Assembly: GCF_003369445.1 (NCBI RefSeq)
Contig: NZ_QRCU01000076.1
Location: 62,001-126,000 of the forward strand
Length of the DNA: 64,000 nt
From: Arthrobacter silvisoli
GTDB lineage: Bacteria > Actinomycetota > Actinomycetes > Actinomycetales > Micrococcaceae
Direction: 5' to 3'
Shown: in pieces, positions 51,501 through 60,070 of the stretch
Position numbering within the stretch: the first letter of the stretch is position 1
Layout of the letters: the number at the start of each line of letters is the position of its first letter
The notes under the pieces: model-generated
Databases searched by the model: none
What the model was told of the DNA's origin: nothing
The model's input: only the letters and a program-made list of their open reading frames with translations
Position numbers and translations under genes: made by a program

Positions 51501-52318
51501 CCGCCATTGCGAATGCCCTCACCGCACTCGTCACCGGGGCCACCGCCGGGCTGGGCGCTGAGTTCGCCCGGCAGCTCGCCGAGGAGGGCCACCACCTCGT
51601 GCTCGTGGCGCGCGACGCCGGCCGGCTCCGGGCCGAGGCGGAGGTCCTGGAACGGGATTACAGCATCACGGCGGAGGTGCTTCCCGCGGACCTGGCCGAC
51701 GACGCCGGGGTGGCCGCCGTCGTCGAACGCCTGCTGGACGCCGCGCGGCCGGTGGACGTGCTGGTCAACAGCGCCGGGATCGGCCTGTTGCACTCCTTTG
51801 AGAAGAACAGCGCCGACGACGAAAAGCGCCACCTGCGCCTCCACGTCCAGACCCCCATGGAGCTCTGCCACGCTGCGCTGCAGGGGATGCTGCAGCGCGG
51901 CTCGGGCCGGATCATCAACGTGGCCAGCGTGGCGGCGTTCGCCAACCGGGGCAGCTACTCGGCAGCCAAGGCCTGGCAGGTGAGTTTCAGCCGCTGGGCG
52001 AACCTCGCCTACGCCGCCCGTGGGGTCAAGGTGACGGCCCTCTGCCCCGGATTCGTCCACACCGAATTCCACGACCGGATGGGCATGGACAAGTCCGTGG
52101 CGCCGCGCTGGATGTGGCTGAAGGCAGAGCGGGTGGTCAGCGAGGCACTGGCGGACAACGAGGCCGGCAAGGCCATCTCGATTCCCACGAAGCGCTACAA
52201 GGTGGTGACCGCCGTCGCCCGCGTCCTGCCTGCACGGCTTACGGCAGGCCCGCCGAAGAGGCCGCTGCCGGCTTCGCCGGAAAGCGCCTCTACAGACGGC
52301 GCTTCCTCGAACGGATAA
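51497..52318 (+). CDS. Short-chain dehydrogenase/reductase (SDR)
   Basis: 273 residues of the classical SDR type. The cofactor motif TGATAGLG is at about 13-20, LVNSAGIG at about 90, the catalytic Ser in NVASVAAF and the YSAAK dyad at about 153. It overlaps the APC gene by four bases (ATGA), so it belongs to this operon. A hydrophobic stretch near residue 235 and a Pro/Ser-rich tail follow. It would reduce or oxidise an alcohol/carbonyl intermediate with NADP(H). Its last 29 bp overlap the end of the convergent FUSC gene. Confidence 0.87.
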   Translation: MTAIANALTALVTGATAGLGAEFARQLAEEGHHLVLVARDAGRLRAEAEVLERDYSITAEVLPADLADDAGVAAVVERLLDAARPVDVLVNSAGIGLLHSFEKNSADDEKRHLRLHVQTPMELCHAALQGMLQRGSGRIINVASVAAFANRGSYSAAKAWQVSFSRWANLAYAARGVKVTALCPGFVHTEFHDRMGMDKSVAPRWMWLKAERVVSEALADNEAGKAISIPTKRYKVVTAVARVLPARLTAGPPKRPLPASPESASTDGASSNG

Positions 52319-53336
52319 GCACCACCACGGCGATCCCGGTCAGCGCCCCCACCAGGGTCTCGATGCCGCGCTCTTTGATCAGGCGCCCTGGATCCGTATG
52401 TGCGGCCAACTCCGTCATCAGCAGGATCACCGGAGTGAAGAACACCATGGCCCAGCCGTAGTGCCGCGTCATGAAGAGCTCGGTGCAGAACTGGCAGATG
52501 ATCACCAAGGCGACCAGCACAAGGGTGGCCGGGAGGTGCTGCAGGGGAGACAGCGGGCCGGGGAAAAGTACGACGGCCACGACGCCGAGGCCCAGGAAGG
52601 TGCCCACGATGCGGTGGATGCCGCGGTTGACGGCGCTGGGCATGTCGGCGCCGGCCAGCGGGACCGCCGCGGCAGCCATCGCCCAGTGCGGATAGCCGCT
52701 GCCGCTCAGCACGCCGATCGCTCCTGCGGCACCCACCGCCGTTACGTAGCGGGCGGCATGCACGACGGCGGCCCGCCGGAGCTGCGGGGTCAGGGCCGGG
52801 GCGTATCGGACGGCGCCGGACTTCCAGGCGCGGACCCGGAGCCAGCCTGCGAAGCCGACCAGCAACGAGAACGACGCCGACGCCGCCGCGATCAGCACGG
52901 CCACCCCGAAGGGGGCGGCCAGGGGAACGGAGGCGCAGGCGCCGAGCGCGAGGATGCCGAAGAACGGACCGTTGGGCTTGAGCCGTACCCGGTCGGAATA
53001 GACGGAACCGACGCCGGCCAGTAGCGCTTCCACCACCACGAGCCCCCAGGAGTGGATGTGGTTCATGGCAAGGAAGGTGCCCACGGTGACGCCGCCAACC
53101 AGCACCGCCGCCGCCTGGAGCTGGTGCCTGAGCCGCAGCTGGTGGCCTTCGTTCCTGCCGTACATTGCGGTGAGGCCGCCGAACACCGCGTAAAGCGTGA
53201 GCTCGGGCCTGCCGATCGCCAGCAGGAACAGCGTGGGTACCGCGACGCTGAGTGCGACACGCACCGCGGAGAGGCGGTCGTTGTTCGCGGGGCCGATCGA
53301 GTTGAGGTCCCGGGCGAGGGAGAGAAGCTTGCGCAC
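52290..53336 (-). CDS. FUSC family membrane protein
   Basis: 348 residues with about ten hydrophobic segments in two sets, separated by a short loop. The second set, HWAMAAAAVPLAGADMPSAVNRGIHRIVGTF, carries the FUSC/aromatic-acid-exporter pattern (conserved N-R-xx-H-R-xx-G-T). Members such as AaeB and YccS are thought to export hydroxylated aromatic acids. The GTG at 53336 is taken as start; a TTG some 18 codons upstream is possible and neither has a strong ribosome site. It overlaps the convergent SDR gene at its 3' end. Confidence 0.78.
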   Translation of the reverse strand: MRKLLSLARDLNSIGPANNDRLSAVRVALSVAVPTLFLLAIGRPELTLYAVFGGLTAMYGRNEGHQLRLRHQLQAAAVLVGGVTVGTFLAMNHIHSWGLVVVEALLAGVGSVYSDRVRLKPNGPFFGILALGACASVPLAAPFGVAVLIAAASASFSLLVGFAGWLRVRAWKSGAVRYAPALTPQLRRAAVVHAARYVTAVGAAGAIGVLSGSGYPHWAMAAAAVPLAGADMPSAVNRGIHRIVGTFLGLGVVAVVLFPGPLSPLQHLPATLVLVALVIICQFCTELFMTRHYGWAMVFFTPVILLMTELAAHTDPGRLIKERGIETLVGALTGIAVVVLIRSRKRRL

Positions 53337-53466
53337 CGGGGAATACCGCCGTTCTTCTTTGTGGGACCGGGCCTTCCCGAAAAGTACCAAACGGCGCGGT
53401 TGCCCGCTATCAGCCCGGTCACACTGTGCGCAGCGCCATGGCGCAGCGGCGTGCAAGAATCCTCCC

Positions 53467-53961
53467 ATGGCGGTCTCGTTTACCTGCCGGACCCGGCTGG
53501 ACATGTCCCCGGAGCAGGCCTTCGACCTTTCCCGCAGCGTGGATGCCCACCTGGGTTCAATGGCTAAGTCCGGCGAACGGGCGGTGGCCGGGGTGACCGC
53601 CGGCCTGATGTCCCTGGGCGACACGGTTACCTGGCGGGCAAGGCATTTCGGGCTGCCGGTGCGGATGACCAGCCGGATCACGCAGTTCAGTTTCCCGGAG
53701 TCCTTCACCGACGAGCAGGAGCGCGGCCCGTTCCGTGCCTTCCGGCACGTGCATGAATTCCTGCCCGACGGTCCGCCGGCCGGTGCTTCGGCGCCCGACG
53801 CTTCAAAGCCCGACGGCGGCGGGACCCTCATGATCGACCACGTCGAGTTCACTGCCCCGTTTGGTGTGTTGGGCCGCCTCGTGGAGAAGGCATTCCTGGG
53901 GCGGTACCTGCAGCGCCTGATCGAGGAACGGAACAGGTACCTGCGGGGCCTTGGCCGCTGA
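53467..53961 (+). CDS. SRPBCC-like ligand-binding protein
   Basis: 164 residues, no signal peptide. The fold pattern fits the SRPBCC/polyketide-cyclase superfamily: CRTRLDMSPEQAFDLSRSVDAHL at the start, RFHG-type central strands and DHVEFTAPFGVLGRLVEKAF near the end, followed by a helix with YLQRLIEERNRYL. Members bind hydrophobic ligands in a helix-grip cavity. ATG at 53467 is divergent from the FUSC gene. It has no clear enzyme partner and function is unknown. Confidence 0.7.
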   Translation: MAVSFTCRTRLDMSPEQAFDLSRSVDAHLGSMAKSGERAVAGVTAGLMSLGDTVTWRARHFGLPVRMTSRITQFSFPESFTDEQERGPFRAFRHVHEFLPDGPPAGASAPDASKPDGGGTLMIDHVEFTAPFGVLGRLVEKAFLGRYLQRLIEERNRYLRGLGR

Positions 53962-54015
53962 GCCGGTGACGACGCCTCTCCTTGTTGATGCATTCCCGCC
54001 GGTTCGCAAAATATG

Positions 54016-54027
54016 TAGACTGGTCTA
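54016..54027. promoter_or_regulatory. Autoregulatory TetR (LmrA/YxaF-type) operator
   Basis: TAGACTGGTCTA is a perfect 5-bp-arm dyad ending 10 bp before the TetR start codon. It resembles the TAGAC-type boxes of LmrA/YxaF regulators, matching the subfamily of the gene that follows. Confidence 0.6.
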
Positions 54028-54037
54028 TTATTTCCTT

Positions 54038-54637
54038 ATGCCATCCAAAGGAAACCTGACAAAGGCACGGCTCGCAGAGTCCATGCTCGAGCTCATCCAG
54101 ACCAGCGGCTACAGCGGCACAGGCCTGAACGCCGTGATCGAACACGCCGCAGCACCAAAGGGGTCGATCTACTTCCACTTCCCCGACGGGAAGGAGGGAC
54201 TGGGCGTCGCCGCGGTCGAACTCGCCGCGAAGCAGTTCGAGGCGCTGATTGCAGAGGCCGCAGTTTCAGCGGGCGGGGCGGCCGGAGCGGCCCGCGCCGT
54301 GATCGAGACCCTGGCGGCCATCGTCAGCGAGAGCGACTACCGGCTGGGTTGCCCGGTTTCCGTCGTCACGCTGGAAATGGGTGCTGAGAACGAGCGGCTG
54401 CGGCAGGCGTGCGCCACCGCCTTCGAGTCGTGGATCGCCCCGACGGCCGCGTTGCTCGAGGCCAGTGGTATTGACGCCGAGGGGGCCCGGTCCCTGGCGA
54501 CCGTCGTCGTGTCGACGATCGAAGGGGCGGTGATCGTCTCTCGCGCCACGCGGAGCACCCGGCCCTTGGGCGCGGCCGCCGACGTCGTGGCCGAACTCAT
54601 CGACCAGCGCTGCCAGGCAATCGGGGGGACGCGATGA
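54038..54637 (+). CDS. TetR family regulator (LmrA/YxaF subfamily)
   Basis: 199 residues. The DNA-binding domain reads GYSGTGLNAVIEHAAAPKGSIYFHFPDGKEGL (about 24-55, in two pieces), the pattern of the LmrA/YxaF group. The C-terminal domain has RLGCPVSVVTLEM, also typical. ATG at 54038 is next to the TAGAC dyad. Its stop overlaps the start of the SDR-hydrolase fusion gene (ATGA), so regulator and enzyme form one operon, probably induced together by the substrate or an antibiotic-like compound. Confidence 0.87.
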   Translation: MPSKGNLTKARLAESMLELIQTSGYSGTGLNAVIEHAAAPKGSIYFHFPDGKEGLGVAAVELAAKQFEALIAEAAVSAGGAAGAARAVIETLAAIVSESDYRLGCPVSVVTLEMGAENERLRQACATAFESWIAPTAALLEASGIDAEGARSLATVVVSTIEGAVIVSRATRSTRPLGAAADVVAELIDQRCQAIGGTR

Positions 54638-56463
54638 CTCCGCACGAAGTCCCCCGTCACGCCCTGGTCTTCGGAGCCTCGGGACTGGTCGGCCGGCACC
54701 TCGTCCTCACCCTTGCAGAGGCTGGTGCGAACGTCACGGCGGCAGTCCGGACCACCACGTCGGGAGAGTGGGTCCAGCAGTGGGTCAGGGAGCGTGGCCT
54801 GACACGGAGCATCAGCACGACGATTGTCGACTTCGATGCCCCTGAAATCGTCGCGGGCGGCCCCTCGGCGTTCCCGTTCATCACCGAGATCCACAACTGC
54901 GCCGGGTCCTACCGATTCGGAATGACCGCCCAGGAGGCACGCAGTGCGAACGTCGGCATCGTCGAGAAGCTCATCGACTTCGCCGGGGATCTCCCCAAGC
55001 TGCAGCGCGTCGTCCATGTGTCGGGCTACCGCGTCGGCGGACAGGACCCCGCAACTGTTCCGTGGCCAGACGAGCACCGCGCCGCGGTCTACAAGGAACT
55101 GGGCGGCTACGAAGCCTCGAAGGTTGAATCCGACGCGATCTTCCAGGCCCTAGCCCTGGAGCGCGGAGTTCCCTGGACCATCGTCAATCCGTCCAGCGTG
55201 ATCGGCGACAGTGTGACCGGGGAGTCCGACCAGCACATCGGGCTGGCCACCACCATCGAGCAGGTCTGGGACGGCACCGCGGCCGCCCTGCCCGCCGGGA
55301 AATCGACGTTCCTCCCGGTCGTCACGGTCGACTACCTGGCGACCTTCATGGCGGCGGCAGCGGTCGATCCCGCTGCTGCGGGCAAGGCCTACTGGGTCCT
55401 GGACGACGCCACCCCGCCGCTGGCAGATCTGCTCACGCACGTCGGCCGGCATCTCGGCGCGAAGGTCCCGCGGCTGAGGATGCCGGTCGGGGTCATCAAG
55501 CGGCTCCCGCAGCGCATCACCAAGGCGGATCCCGAGACGCTCGGCTTCCTGTCCGCCGACCGCTATCCGACAGAGTCCGCCGTCGAGTTGGCCGACAGAC
55601 ACGGGATCCACACGCCCGGCGTGCTGGTGTCCCTCGACCGGTGGGCCGACCACCTGGCCGCGCATCGTTTCGGTGCCGCCAAGGCGGACGACCGTCGGTT
55701 CGTCGACGCCGGCGGTGTGAGGACCTTCGAACTCGGCGTCCCCGGATCCAGCCGGGTGATCCTTCCCGGCCTGCCGGTCAACGCCGACACCTGGGCCGAG
55801 GTAGCCTCGGGCATCGGCGCACGGGCCGTCGACCTGCCCGGACTCGGCCTCAGCGGCGGAACAGGCGTTCAGGACTGGGAACAGTGGCTGCCCGCCGTGC
55901 TGGGTGACGAACCCACCGACCTCATCGGCCATTCCATTGGCGCGGCTGCGGCCGTGCTCGCAGCTGACGGGTTCCCGGAGCAGATCAGGTCCCTCACCCT
56001 GATCGCACCGTTCTTCCTCCAGGGCCCGGCGGGTGTCCCGGCCGGACTGAAGCCGTTCGTCAGGACCTACTTGCGGCGTACCGGCCCGGTACGGCTGTCC
56101 CGCCGGCTGACCGGATCGGAAGCGAGTGCGGCTGCTCTCGAGTCAAGTGTCGGTGACCTCAAGCGAAGGAGCGCCAAGAGGGTGGCAGAGCATCTCGCCC
56201 GTGCGGGATCGAAGCAGTGGCGTGCCGAACTCCGGGAAGCGCTGGGACGATTCAGCGGCCCGGTCCGCATCATCACGGGAAGCGGAGACCCCCTCGCCCC
56301 GGGCGCGGTTGAGCAGCTCGAGTCACTTCCGAACGTCGAGCTGATCTCGGTGCCGGGTGCCGGGCACCATCCGCAACTGACCCATGGCGATGCCCTCGTC
56401 GATCTGCTCACGGGAGACCTGGTCAAGGAATCGGTCGCGTGGACAGGACGCCCGGGGTTTTAA
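54634..56463 (+). CDS. Fusion of an NAD(P)-dependent epimerase-like domain and an alpha/beta hydrolase
   Basis: 609 residues. Residues 1 to about 345 are an extended SDR: GASGLVGRHL (14-23), VVHVSGYRVGG and the YEASK dyad near 158, then NPSSVIGD. Residues about 350-609 form a small alpha/beta hydrolase with the nucleophile in GHSIGAAAA (about 433), Asp in GSGDPLAP (about 550) and His in GAGHHPQLTH (about 576). A single chain could reduce or open one group and hydrolyse an ester of the same molecule. It is translationally coupled to the TetR gene. I know no characterised enzyme with this exact fusion. Confidence 0.85.
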   Translation: MTPHEVPRHALVFGASGLVGRHLVLTLAEAGANVTAAVRTTTSGEWVQQWVRERGLTRSISTTIVDFDAPEIVAGGPSAFPFITEIHNCAGSYRFGMTAQEARSANVGIVEKLIDFAGDLPKLQRVVHVSGYRVGGQDPATVPWPDEHRAAVYKELGGYEASKVESDAIFQALALERGVPWTIVNPSSVIGDSVTGESDQHIGLATTIEQVWDGTAAALPAGKSTFLPVVTVDYLATFMAAAAVDPAAAGKAYWVLDDATPPLADLLTHVGRHLGAKVPRLRMPVGVIKRLPQRITKADPETLGFLSADRYPTESAVELADRHGIHTPGVLVSLDRWADHLAAHRFGAAKADDRRFVDAGGVRTFELGVPGSSRVILPGLPVNADTWAEVASGIGARAVDLPGLGLSGGTGVQDWEQWLPAVLGDEPTDLIGHSIGAAAAVLAADGFPEQIRSLTLIAPFFLQGPAGVPAGLKPFVRTYLRRTGPVRLSRRLTGSEASAAALESSVGDLKRRSAKRVAEHLARAGSKQWRAELREALGRFSGPVRIITGSGDPLAPGAVEQLESLPNVELISVPGAGHHPQLTHGDALVDLLTGDLVKESVAWTGRPGF

Positions 56464-56489
56464 CGGGGGAAAATTGAACGGCCAGGGCG

Positions 56490-56915
56490 CTACTCCGCCA
56501 CCAGCTCCACCTCGTAACCGTCCGAGTTGATCAGGAAGGCTGCGTAGTGCTCCGGGCCGCCGGCATGGGGATACTTGTCCGCGTAGAGCTCGAACCAGTC
56601 CGAGTCCACGGCGAGCTCCTTCAGCCGGTCCACGTTGTCCCTGCTGCCTCCGTGGAACGCCACGTGGTTCATGCCGGCGTCGGTGCGCCGGTGGATGGTG
56701 CTGGTGAGGTCGGGAGACTGCTCAACCACCACGTAGGCGGAGCCCAGTTTCCAGCTGCAGCCGTTGGGCCACTGCCGGAAGGGAGAGTAGCCGAGCTCCG
56801 TGAGCAGCCAGCCCCACTCGGCCGCCGCGCGTTCGAAGTGGGGGACCCAGATTTCCAGATGGTGCAGTGACCCCACAGACGAACCCACGGTAGAACCCAC
56901 AGAAGCATCGGCCAT
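56490..56915 (-). CDS. VOC family glyoxalase-like protein
   Basis: 141 residues, one VOC domain. LHHLEIWVPHFERAAAEWGWLL begins the fold, GMNHVAFHGGSRDNVDRLKEL is central and HAGGPEHYAAFLINSDGYEVELVAE ends it; the His and Glu residues are potential metal ligands. The first dozen residues are an SVGS repeat encoded by a 12-bp tandem repeat. ATG at 56915. It is convergent with the fusion gene, and its function is not defined. Confidence 0.85.
   Translation of the reverse strand: MADASVGSTVGSSVGSLHHLEIWVPHFERAAAEWGWLLTELGYSPFRQWPNGCSWKLGSAYVVVEQSPDLTSTIHRRTDAGMNHVAFHGGSRDNVDRLKELAVDSDWFELYADKYPHAGGPEHYAAFLINSDGYEVELVAE
56872..56907 (-). repeat. 12-bp tandem repeat at the VOC gene 5' end
   Basis: Three diverged 12-bp units (CCCACAGACGAA, CCCACGGTAGAA, CCCACAGAAGCA on the plus strand) encode the ASVGSTVGSSVGS start of the VOC protein. 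Confidence 0.75.
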
Positions 56916-56985
56916 CTGCCGAGTCTAAGGCGATGGCCGATGCTTCCGGTAGGAGGCGCCGGTGGGCGGGGCGAAGCGGGACGCC

Positions 56986-58593
56986 CTAGGAGACGGCTAC
57001 GGCTTCCTTCCGGACTTCGCGCTCCGTGCCGTGGCCGGCCGTAGCGCCAACCGTGTCCTCGAAGGGCAGCTCGTCCAGGTCGATCAGCGGGTTCTCGTCC
57101 TGGGTGGCCACGAGTTCCCGGGCCTCGGCCGGGGTGTCCACGCTCGGCATGGAGCCGGGCAGCGGGCGCCGGGCCGATTCCTTCAGGAAGTAGATGGTGA
57201 CTGCACCCACCACGGAGGTACCCATGAGGTAGTAGGCGGGCATCATGTCATTGCCCGTGCCCTGGATGAGGGCGTCCACGATGAACGGCGTGGTCCCGCC
57301 GAAGATCGCCACGGAGAAGTTGTAGGCGATGCCCATTCCGCCGTAACGGCTCGACGTCGGGAACAGGGCCGGGAGCGCCGAGGCCAGGTTGGCGATGTAG
57401 AAAGTCACGGGGAAAGCGATCAGCGACAGGCCGGCCAGCGTGGACCAGATCTCGCCGACGCCGATCAGCAGGAACGCGGGAACCGAGAACACGATGGTGC
57501 TCAGGGCGCCGATCCACAGCACGGGACGGCGGCCGATCCGGTCCGAGAGCTTGCCGGTCAGCGGGATGCAGAGGGCCATGATGACCAGCACGGGGATGGT
57601 CAGCAGGGTGCCGTGGACGGGATCGTAGCCCTTGGACGTCGTGAGGTACGTGGGCATGTAGGAGGTCAGCGCGTAACCCACCGTGTTGGCAGCGGCGGCG
57701 AGGATCATGGCGATCAGGATCTGGCGCCAGTATGCCTTGATGATCCCGATCGGCCCCTTGGCTACGGCGGCGTCACCGGCGGCGGCTTCGGCGGCGTGGG
57801 CTTCCTGGGCGTCGAGGGCCGCCTGGAACTGGGGGGACTCCTCGATCTTGTTCCGGAAGTAGATCGCAATCGCGCCGAGCGGTCCGGCGATCAGGAACGG
57901 CAGGCGCCAGCCCCATTCCTCCATGGCGGACTGGCCGAGGGCCAGCTGCAGGACGGACACCAGGGCGGCACCGAGGGCGAAGCCGATGTACGAACCCATG
58001 TCCAGGAAGCTTGCGAAGAATCCGCGCCGCTTGTCCGGCGCGTACTCGCTCACGAAAGTGGTGGCACCGGCGTATTCACCGCCGGTGGAGAAGCCTTGGA
58101 CGAGCTTCAGGATGACCAGCAGCGCAGCCGCCCAGATGCCGATCTGCGCGTAGCCGGGCAAGAGCCCGACGGCGAAGGTGCTTGCCGCCATCAGCAGCAG
58201 GGTCGCGGCCAGCACCTTCTGGCGGCCCACTTTGTCGCCCAGCCAGCCGAACACCACGCCGCCGAGCGGACGGGCGACGAAGGTCGCGGCGAAGGTTCCA
58301 AGGAGGAACAGTGTCTGCACCGAGGGGTCCGCTTCGGGAAGGAAGACCGGGCCCATGGTGGTGATCAGGTAGCCAAAGACACCGACGTCGTACCATTCCA
58401 TGGTGTTGCCGACGATGGTTCCGCCAAGAGCCTTCTTGAGCATCGGCTGGTCCACGACGTTGACGTCGGAAACCTTGAGCCGGCGGCGGACGGGAAACTT
58501 CAATCTTGCTGAACCGCGGGGTGTGGATGCGGTAAGTCCGGGGGCGTTCCTGGCGCCTTCCAGAGAGTCGGTGATGCTTTGGTCTGTGGGCAT
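56986..58593 (-). CDS. MHS-family MFS transporter (ProP/ShiA-like)
   Basis: 535 residues, 12 hydrophobic segments. GGTIVGNTMEWYDVGVFGYL opens the metabolite:H+ symporter domain. GWLGDKVGRQKVL and GKLSDRIGRRPVL are the two MFS loop motifs, and GFSTGGEYAGATTFVSEYAP is the MHS signature. ProP-like members import proline, betaine or carboxylates such as shikimate or alpha-ketoglutarate. A soluble N-terminal extension of about 45 residues and an acidic C-terminal tail of about 50 residues flank the core. ATG at 58593 has AGGAGG upstream. A 20-bp palindrome about 180 bp upstream may regulate it. Confidence 0.9.
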   Translation of the reverse strand: MPTDQSITDSLEGARNAPGLTASTPRGSARLKFPVRRRLKVSDVNVVDQPMLKKALGGTIVGNTMEWYDVGVFGYLITTMGPVFLPEADPSVQTLFLLGTFAATFVARPLGGVVFGWLGDKVGRQKVLAATLLLMAASTFAVGLLPGYAQIGIWAAALLVILKLVQGFSTGGEYAGATTFVSEYAPDKRRGFFASFLDMGSYIGFALGAALVSVLQLALGQSAMEEWGWRLPFLIAGPLGAIAIYFRNKIEESPQFQAALDAQEAHAAEAAAGDAAVAKGPIGIIKAYWRQILIAMILAAAANTVGYALTSYMPTYLTTSKGYDPVHGTLLTIPVLVIMALCIPLTGKLSDRIGRRPVLWIGALSTIVFSVPAFLLIGVGEIWSTLAGLSLIAFPVTFYIANLASALPALFPTSSRYGGMGIAYNFSVAIFGGTTPFIVDALIQGTGNDMMPAYYLMGTSVVGAVTIYFLKESARRPLPGSMPSVDTPAEARELVATQDENPLIDLDELPFEDTVGATAGHGTEREVRKEAVAVS

Positions 58594-58765
58594 TTGGGCC
58601 CCTCCTAAGGAGGTCATTTGCTTGCGACGTACAGCTGCCCCGCTCCGGGCAGGGTTTCAATTTTACGGGGGTTCCGGTCATACCAAGGGCTGCCGCGGGG
58701 CCGGCTGCACGGTTCCGAGGGCGATCTGTTGCGTATCGCGGAACAGGTTTCGCCCCAGAAACCCG

Positions 58766-58785
58766 CGGAAATCCGCGGATTTCCG
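58766..58785. promoter_or_regulatory. 20-bp perfect palindrome upstream of the MHS transporter
   Basis: CGGAAATCCGCGGATTTCCG is an uninterrupted perfect palindrome centred about 182 bp from the transporter start and 22 bp past the end of the methyltransferase gene. Position and symmetry suggest an operator for a dimeric regulator not encoded in the window. Confidence 0.5.
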
Positions 58786-58806
58786 ACACTCCTGTCGCGT
58801 CGTTAT

Positions 58807-59619
58807 CTAATTGTGATCTTTGCGGGTCGATTCCGGCCTGAATCCGAGCACTACCGTCGCATCACGTTCCTCCGAGCGGAGCACCTCCGCACGCAGCCCC
58901 GCGGCCTCGAACAGGGCGGCCGTGCGCGGCCCCTGCCGGGCGCTTGTTTCGATCAGCAGGCGGCCTCCCGGCGCCAGCCACAACGGTGCCTCCGCGACGG
59001 TCCGCCGCTGCACCGCCAAACCATCCGGTCCGCCGTCGAGCGCTGTCATCGGCTCATGCAGCCGGGCCTCCTGCGGCATGGTTGCGATGTCCGTCGACGG
59101 CACATACGGGGCGTTGACCAGCAGCAAATCCACGCGGGCGCGCAGCGAGGGCGGCAGCGCCGCATAGAGATCGCCCTCGTGGACCAGTCCGCCCACGGTC
59201 TCGATGTTGCGGCGCGCACAGCGGACCGCGGCGGGATCGATGTCTGCCGCGTGCAGTTCAATGCCCGGGACCTCTGCCGCGAGGGCGGCACCCACAGCGC
59301 CGGTGCCGCAGCAGAGATCGACGACGGCGGAGCCCGGCTGCGCGAACCGCGCACCCAGCTCGACGAGGTACTCCGTGCGGCGTCGCGGGATGAAGACGCC
59401 GGGATCGACGGCGATGCGCAGGCCCCGGAATCCGGCCCAGCCGAGGACCTGCTCGAGGGGGGAGCCGGCGATGCGCTGTTCAACCATCCGCTCCAGTTCC
59501 GCCGGCGAGCCTGCCTCGGCGAGGAGCAGGGCCGCCTCTTCCTCGGCGAAGACGCAGCCCGCGGATCGGAGGCGGAGGGTGAGCACGGAACGGGCGTGGT
59601 GCGAGGGGAATGTGGTCAT
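58807..59619 (-). CDS. PrmC-related putative protein N5-glutamine methyltransferase
   Basis: 270 residues. The SAM-binding motif VVDLCCGTGAVGAAL and the acidic IELHAADIDPAAV are clear. The catalytic motif is VNAPYVP (about 168) where HemK/PrmC enzymes have NPPY. The PxxRRTEYLVE stretch before the SAM motif is retained. This matches an actinobacterial PrmC-like family annotated as putative protein-(glutamine-N5) methyltransferase. Its target is not established; a role distinct from release-factor methylation is likely. ATG at 59619 sits directly after a hairpin leader. Confidence 0.85.
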   Translation of the reverse strand: MTTFPSHHARSVLTLRLRSAGCVFAEEEAALLLAEAGSPAELERMVEQRIAGSPLEQVLGWAGFRGLRIAVDPGVFIPRRRTEYLVELGARFAQPGSAVVDLCCGTGAVGAALAAEVPGIELHAADIDPAAVRCARRNIETVGGLVHEGDLYAALPPSLRARVDLLLVNAPYVPSTDIATMPQEARLHEPMTALDGGPDGLAVQRRTVAEAPLWLAPGGRLLIETSARQGPRTAALFEAAGLRAEVLRSEERDATVVLGFRPESTRKDHN

Positions 59620-60070
59620 GGGAGAGCCTTTCGGGTACCGAGGGGCGCTCTCCGGCCCGCTACGCCAGGGTGGGACGTGGCTGCGGAGGGAGCACCCGTA
59701 CTGCCATTGCGTTGATGGGTCTCACCTCCTGGATCCTGGACCCGGCGCGGGTCGTCTGAGCTGCAATGCTAGCCCACGCTGCGAAAATCCGGAGATTCAC
59801 GAAATTTTCGGGGGTTCCCAAGGGCGGGTGAGTCTGCCTAGGGTAGTGGGCATGGGAACACTGATTTTTGAGTAGACCGGCCGCTCCGGGACCAGCTCCC
59901 GCCGCCGGGTTTCATCCGAACAAAAATCCACGCCTGTTGAGGCCATGCCTCCGCGTCGTTCCCTTTTCCCGCAATCGGAACCGGTTTTCCTTTCAGTTCC
60001 ACAGCAAAAGGCACCCTGAACGCCGCATCTCCGGCACCTCTGACGGCGTTGACGCTAAGGAGAGCACTGT
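59620..60070. other. Divergent leader/promoter region of the methyltransferase and a small basic protein
   Basis: This 451-bp gap contains a minus-strand leader with a 7-bp hairpin next to the methyltransferase ATG (59621-59627 with 59647-59653). A 21-codon candidate peptide frame lies at 59660-59725 (GTG start, weakly supported). An AT-richer promoter stretch lies around 59780-59810. No larger gene is seen. Confidence 0.5.
59621..59653 (-). promoter_or_regulatory. Hairpin abutting the methyltransferase start codon
   Basis: On the minus strand GGAGAGC (59653-59647) can pair with GCTCTCC (59627-59621), which ends one base before the ATG. The only ribosome-site-like sequence, GAAAGG, lies in the loop and stem base, so the hairpin could limit translation. 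Confidence 0.5.

Noticed and set aside
59852..59875. Seven-codon peptide MGTLIFE
   Set aside because: Too short, no ribosome site and no evidence of translation.
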